Shown one piece after another: positions 59,331 through 64,000 of a stretch of DNA of 64,000 nt; positions within the stretch are counted from its first letter, which is position 1; every line of letters starts with the position of its first letter. The stretch lies in NCBI GenBank assembly GCA_964036665.1, contig OZ038531.1, forward strand, positions 5,084,168 to 5,148,167, read 5' to 3'. The notes under the pieces were generated by a model. The model was not told the DNA's origin, searched no databases, and was given only the letters and a program-made list of their open reading frames with translations. This DNA comes from Gordius sp. MW1. Taxonomy: Eukaryota > Nematomorpha > Gordioida > Gordea > Gordiidae. The position numbers and the translations under genes were made by a program.

Positions 59331-59595
59331 GGCAATTGTTACAATAAGCAAATATTGGTAAAATAAAGGTGTTTTACATGCATTATGAACCATACCTGGA
59401 ACAGTCAAACTCACTCATGTAAGTGAGTATCACTGGGCCTTAAACTTAAAAAAACTATCATTTAGGCGATTTCTAACATTCATACAATTAAAATAAATTT
59501 CAATATGTCTGCGTAATTTTTAGCAGTAATGTCATTTTTATTAAAGCAAAACTTCAAGTAATTGCCTTCTATTATTAAAGACAAAACTGGACTAA

Positions 59596-60013
59596 TCGCG
59601 ATGACGCGCGAAGCGAAAAAAAGCGAAGTGAATTTTTTGGCTATTTAAACTCTTCATTCTTTTTCTTAATATCTTTATATTCGTGAAATTTATCATATAT
59701 CAGGAAAATAGCAATTGTAAATAGGAGGCGTTCATAGTGAAACCGCAGACGATTATTTCGCCCGCGGCAAAAAGCGAACGAAAATAAGATACAAATCATT
59801 TTGTACTTTTCGCGCGATGGTTTAAAAGTTGAATTTAGTATGTATGTATTTTTTATATAATTTTATATGTTTATAGAAAATAATATTCGTGCAATACCAT
59901 TGATATATGATAAATTTCACGATGAATATAAATATATTAAGAAAAAGAATAAAGAGTTTGATAAATTAGCCCAAAAATTCACTTCGCTTTTTTCGCTTCA
60001 TGCGTCATCACGA
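59596..60013. mobile_element. 418-bp foldback MITE with about 110-bp arms
   Basis: The left end TCGCGATGACGCGCGAAGCG pairs with the right end CGCTTCATGCGTCATCACGA. The arms continue through AGCGAAGTGAATTTTTTGGC, TCTTCATTCTTTTTCTTAAT and GTGAAATTTATCATATATCA. The loop (about 59710-59890) holds a GC-rich patch CGCCCGCGGC. It has no coding capacity; the superfamily was not assigned. Confidence 0.85.
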
Positions 60014-60349
60014 ACGCTCCCTAAGTGTCAGAGGTCTTATACGTACCTGTATGGAGTAGGAATGACACAGTACATATTTAGTTTATGCCTGAGGATAAAT
60101 AAGTAGCACTGAGACTATTTTATATTATCAGTACGTGTAGGGTAGTAGCGTATATGTATTTCTATATATTAATATCTTAGAAAATAATTTATGGAAGTGG
60201 GAAGCATTTTAGTCAAATTGACTATCTTTTGTACGGCGAAAGACTTATGGAGTATCAAGGATTGCAAATACAGTGAGAAGAAATTGTTAGGCAGCATCGT
60301 CCCATATAATGGGTCTTGTCAGAAAATTATTTTTCAAAAAAGGGTTTAT

Positions 60350-61560
60350 GAACCTCGATTGAATACGAAAGGCTATAGGATAGGTCGACGAACAAAAAAT
60401 ACCACCAAAAAGTCTCCTCCCTCTTGGGTGCAAGAAGGTTGCAGAGGGACGTAGACGACGATTGGGAGACGCTAATAGGGAAATATGGTCGTGGTATGAA
60501 TCGGTTAAGGATTTCATCAAAAGAAAAAAAAAATTATATAGACGGTGGCATAGATCAAATAAGTTGGACGATTATGAAGAGTATTAATATACAAAAAGAG
60601 CCGCAAAAAAGGCTGTTGTATAGCGAAGAATGGCACATACACCGAGATGGCGAGCAAAGTGGACTATAAGGAGGGCGACAGGCTTATGTACAAATTGGCC
60701 ATGATGTGGGAGAAGAAAAGTCGCAATTGCGGTTTCTTAAAATAGTCAAAAACTAGAAGGGTCAAACCTTATTCAAGCCAAGAGAAGTGGTAAACAGGTG
60801 AAAGGATATTTCAAGGAACTCATGAGCATTGCATGACAAAGATTCCCTTCCAGATATTGAATCAAACGTAAACATGGTCGAACTCTTTCAGGAGGATGAA
60901 TAGGACACAAATGAACAAGATGCAAAAAGGATAAGCTAATCCCTCAGATGGAATACCTATGAAAGCATGGGTCGGATGTCAAGACGAAGGATTAACGACT
61001 ATGACAAATCTCTTTAACAAGCTATGGGAAGGAGAGAGCCAATTCCTAACCAATGGGAGCAACCACGATTATACCCTTATTTAAAGGCGAATGAGACCCT
61101 CAGGAGTGTGTCAATTAAAGAGGTATCAAGCCAACTTGCCACTCTTTGAAGCTTATGGAAAATTTCTTAGTAACAAGGCTGACGAGGTTCAAATATCGGT
61201 TAACCGATTCGGATTTGTGGCTGCCAAATCCACAAAAAACCCAATCCTCGCACTAAGATAAATGCTAGATTAATATGGGGAAGGAGGAAAGACCTACATA
61301 TGGTCTTTACTTTAAGATAGCTTATGTCACGGTCCCTCGCGAAATGTTAGGACGACAGTCGGAGGCTCTAAACCTTTTCGGGTTGATATTGAATTACATC
61401 AAGAATCCGCTCTAAGTCCTCCTTATTCAACGACACGATAACGAGAGACATTTAAAAGCCATCTCCATGGTCTATGCTTAATGCATGATATAGTGTTATC
61501 GAGGAGACAGAGGAGAAAGTATTAGAAGAAGCCAAAAGGCAGTTAAAGCACATAGATTAA
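60350..61560 (+). pseudogene. Second RTE-type LINE remnant
   Basis: In shifting frames it reads DYKEGDRLMYKLAMMWEKKS (linker before the reverse transcriptase, about 60655-60715), then VNRFGFVAAKSTKNPILALR (about 61195-61255). The blocks FKIAYVTVPREM, TVGGSKPFRVDIELHQESAL and AISMVYA (Y-x-D-D replaced by stops) follow at about 61305-61490. These match RTE reverse transcriptase blocks 3-5 in order. It is heavily decayed and no endonuclease was found. Confidence 0.75.
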
Positions 61561-63660
61561 AGGCGTCTTGTGTATAATAATTAAATGTTAAATCAACAGT
61601 TTAATGCACTTATGTAGATTAATTAGCTTCATTCTTGTACCAAGAGGTCGGTACATTTTTAGCTTAGATAGCTCCTTTTTGTCTCAAACTCATTTTCATA
61701 TGTGATCTTTTTATACCAGTCAATCAATTTGTATGGTTTGATGCTATACTCTATGACCTAAATTTTGCCCTGCTTAAATTAATGTTATTAGCTGCTTCCC
61801 TCTGGGGTTATCAAGGTAGATTTATTATATCACACATATTATAGGCAAAGAACGCCTGTTTCGTGTGTAGGTAAAGGCCCTGGTTTGGTTGACAAGTTGT
61901 TTACCAGTTGCAATACACATTTTGGTGTTTTTGGAGTGGGACTTGATATTTTGGCTTTCCAAGCCTGGCCTACGTTTGATTTTGAAGCTTAATTAACTTC
62001 ATTTCCTTCTATGGCAAATTCTTGGAGAATTTAACTTTGTCTGAGATAAGCTCGCGATAAGATAGTATAGCACTTTAATCATCTCATTTGTACTCCTAAA
62101 AAACACAGAAAGTTTAGTATGACCTTTCAGAGCCTTGCCTTAAGGTAACCTCATCAATAACATAAAGTTGTAGTTAGCTACCAAATGTATAGTCGCTTGG
62201 TTCACGAGAGAGCACCAGCCACAACGATGAGTTATTTTTAGTTGGGTTACAATTAGTTGTTAATTATCGCGTTTTAATTGACGTGGGTTGTTGAAGGAGT
62301 AAACAGACTTAGTACCACACCATCAAAAGAGTCTATAGTGAGAAGCGCGTCCATAATGTAAGGTCCCATTTTTTAATAATCCCATCCACTATGGCCCAAA
62401 ATAATTTTAAATAAAAATACTATTAGACGAGCGTTGTTGATTTTATTGCACCATCACATGTGCCGTATTTTCTAGCTACACTAATGCTAACCATCCTCAG
62501 CATTCTATATTAATGTAAGCTCACGGTTGTTAATACATGTTAACAATAACAACTAGCTAACTTCCCTTAAACATATATCTAACAAGCATTCAAATAAGAC
62601 GCAAAGTAATGTTTTTAAATTAGTCTCTACAAATATTCCCCCTGTTCATAACGGAGTGTTATACATAATTAAGAGAATCTAGTAAACTTGGCGACTAGAC
62701 TTGGTGATTGGCGGCATGGATTCGGTTATGGTTGACTTATAGTAGAAACGATTGTAGATTTTGTTGGAGAAAAGATTGCAGGTTTAGTTGGAGGATATTT
62801 GCAATTCATTGGCAGAGAGGTGTGAGTGAAATAGGATCGTTCTACTAGGCCATTAGTTTGTTATTCGCATGCCGTGGCTGCCAGTGATGGTGGCCAAGTG
62901 GATGCTATTGGGTGTATGATGTGCTTTTCAATTCATTAGTAAGATACATGTCGAGATCTGACACATCTTTATTGGAATTGCAATTGGCCACCAGTTAAAA
63001 CTGTCAGCGGTAGTGAAAATGTTGGTTGTTGTAGAGATCCTCTGCTTTAGGAACAGTTCCGTTAATATGACGTGTTATGTAATAATATGCATTGTCTTTC
63101 CGAACACGAAGACTTCGCTTGTAACAAGAAGCCACGTAAATGTTGTAAATTGCTTTTGCGACAACGGCCATGCGGAGATTTTACAATTTGAGGGGCCGCA
63201 GTCGTTGCAAACGTTGATTATGGTCATCGTATAGCAACCAGGTAGGTGGCAACTTGCTTCGCCCATCAGCGTTTAGACACGTGTTGCTCAAACTTAGTTT
63301 TGAGAGGTTAGTTGCGTATCAATTGTATCTTTTTTAGTGTCGAAGCTGGTTTAAAGTTGTGCCAAAAAAGTTGGTCGCATTGTTTTTTTTAAAATTAGCA
63401 CTTTATCTATAAATGGAAATGTTTAAGCAAGATTAAAATAAATAGCATAAGAATATACACAAAAATATGTACATTCATCTGAAAGGTTTATAAACAGTTT
63501 AGTATAAACATATAAATTAGCGAAGGCATCACTGGTATTATCCTCGTAAAACGGTCAGGCAGGGATTTGAAATTGTATTTGTCAATTAAGATGCTATATT
63601 TTTGTTTATTTAAAAAGTTAGGAAGATATTTTAAATTTGGGCATCGTCGGCCGATTTATT
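61561..63660. other. Less AT-rich DNA without recognised genes
   Basis: No exon could be supported. On the minus strand near 62640 a purine tract ACAGGGGGAAT followed by TTGTAGAGAC looks like a polypurine tract and LTR start. However, no coding retroelement and no second LTR were found in the window. Confidence 0.4.
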
Positions 63661-63664
63661 TAAA

Positions 63665-63905
63665 AAGTTAATCGCGTGTGGTCATTTCCTGAGCAGAGGC
63701 GACAATGAGGGTGAAAATGTTGACTGGGAGGAGGGCCTGGTATTTGACCGTTGCGGTCCTCTGCAAGAGTTAAAGCATTCTAATTTTAGTTGCTGGGGGC
63801 GAAAATGTCTATACCAATGAAACACATTAAAGGGGTAGACCATTTTGCCAGAAGATGATAGTTGAGCCGTCAGGCCGCTTTCTTCCTTCCAGGGTGAAGT
63901 TAGAA
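63665..63905 (-). pseudogene. RLE-encoding LINE fragment at the window edge
   Basis: The minus strand reads GRKRPDGSTII, then FWQNGLPL, a broken WD block, TFSPPATK and a V-KYQALL piece. It matches the endonuclease segment of the element at 23326 (KRPDGQTLIPW, then KSAKYAEL). Stops and substitutions show decay. The rest of the element would lie to the right of the window. Confidence 0.7.
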
Positions 63906-64000
63906 GGCTTTGAGATTGATGGGACGATAGCCTTTTTAAAGGTAGCCTAAATATGAGAATTGATTTTGGTGTGCCTTATATATTTACATATGTTATATAG

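Noticed and set aside
62560..62660. Polypurine tract and LTR start of a Copia-like element on the minus strand
   Set aside because: No matching LTR, primer site or coding region was found in the remaining 1.4 kb, and the motif alone is weak.

Overview
The window is AT-rich nuclear DNA of an animal, almost certainly an invertebrate. Two conserved animal genes can be rebuilt exon by exon with GT-AG introns in the standard code. They lie in a dense mosaic of decayed transposons. Neither gene is bacterial or organellar in form, and the species cannot be named from this sequence. Several introns of both genes are only 34-39 nt long, which is a useful clue to lineage.

Host genes. (1) A dynactin subunit 4 (DCTN4/p62) gene runs on the minus strand. 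Thirteen exons between 6931 and 2515 join in phase down to a stop; only the first 25-30 residues were not found. (2) A complete N-terminal Xaa-Pro-Lys methyltransferase (NTMT1) gene lies at 18092-18912 on the plus strand, with three exons and 220 codons. Weaker candidates are a short secreted-protein exon at 1753-2001 and an unidentified terminal exon at 46975-47148.

Layout. 1-2.2 kb: AT-rich DNA, two related inverted-repeat elements and the possible secreted exon. 2.5-7 kb: DCTN4. 7-14.6 kb: no genes, several inverted-repeat elements. 14.7-18.06 kb: decayed RTE-type LINE interrupted by a Gypsy integrase fragment, ending about 35 bp before NTMT1. 19.4-20.7 kb: two hAT-type elements end to end. 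21.7-23.0 kb: dead mariner. 23.3-24.6 kb: 5'-truncated LINE with a restriction-like endonuclease (RLE). 25.3-31.4 kb: large hAT element split by an LTR-like element, a short repeat and a second hAT. 31.4-39.8 kb and 41.8-45.3 kb: collinear direct copies of one long unrecognised unit. Each copy ends at the 3' end of an R2-like element, at 39.6-40.6 kb and 45.1-46.7 kb. 47-49.6 kb: AT-rich. 50.3-57.3 kb: an array of a tRNA-derived SINE that has served as a target for a foldback element, several hATs and a MITE, many with readable 8-bp target duplications. 57.3-64 kb: sparse, with a long-hairpin element, a second RTE remnant and an RLE-LINE fragment at the right edge.

The genes show no operon logic. 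DCTN4 belongs to dynein-dynactin transport and NTMT1 to protein N-terminal methylation. Most of the remaining content is transposon archaeology, including nested insertions whose order can be read from target duplications. The least explained structures are the long duplicated unit with its R2-like elements, the CCAAT-hairpin SINE tail array and the long foldback elements.
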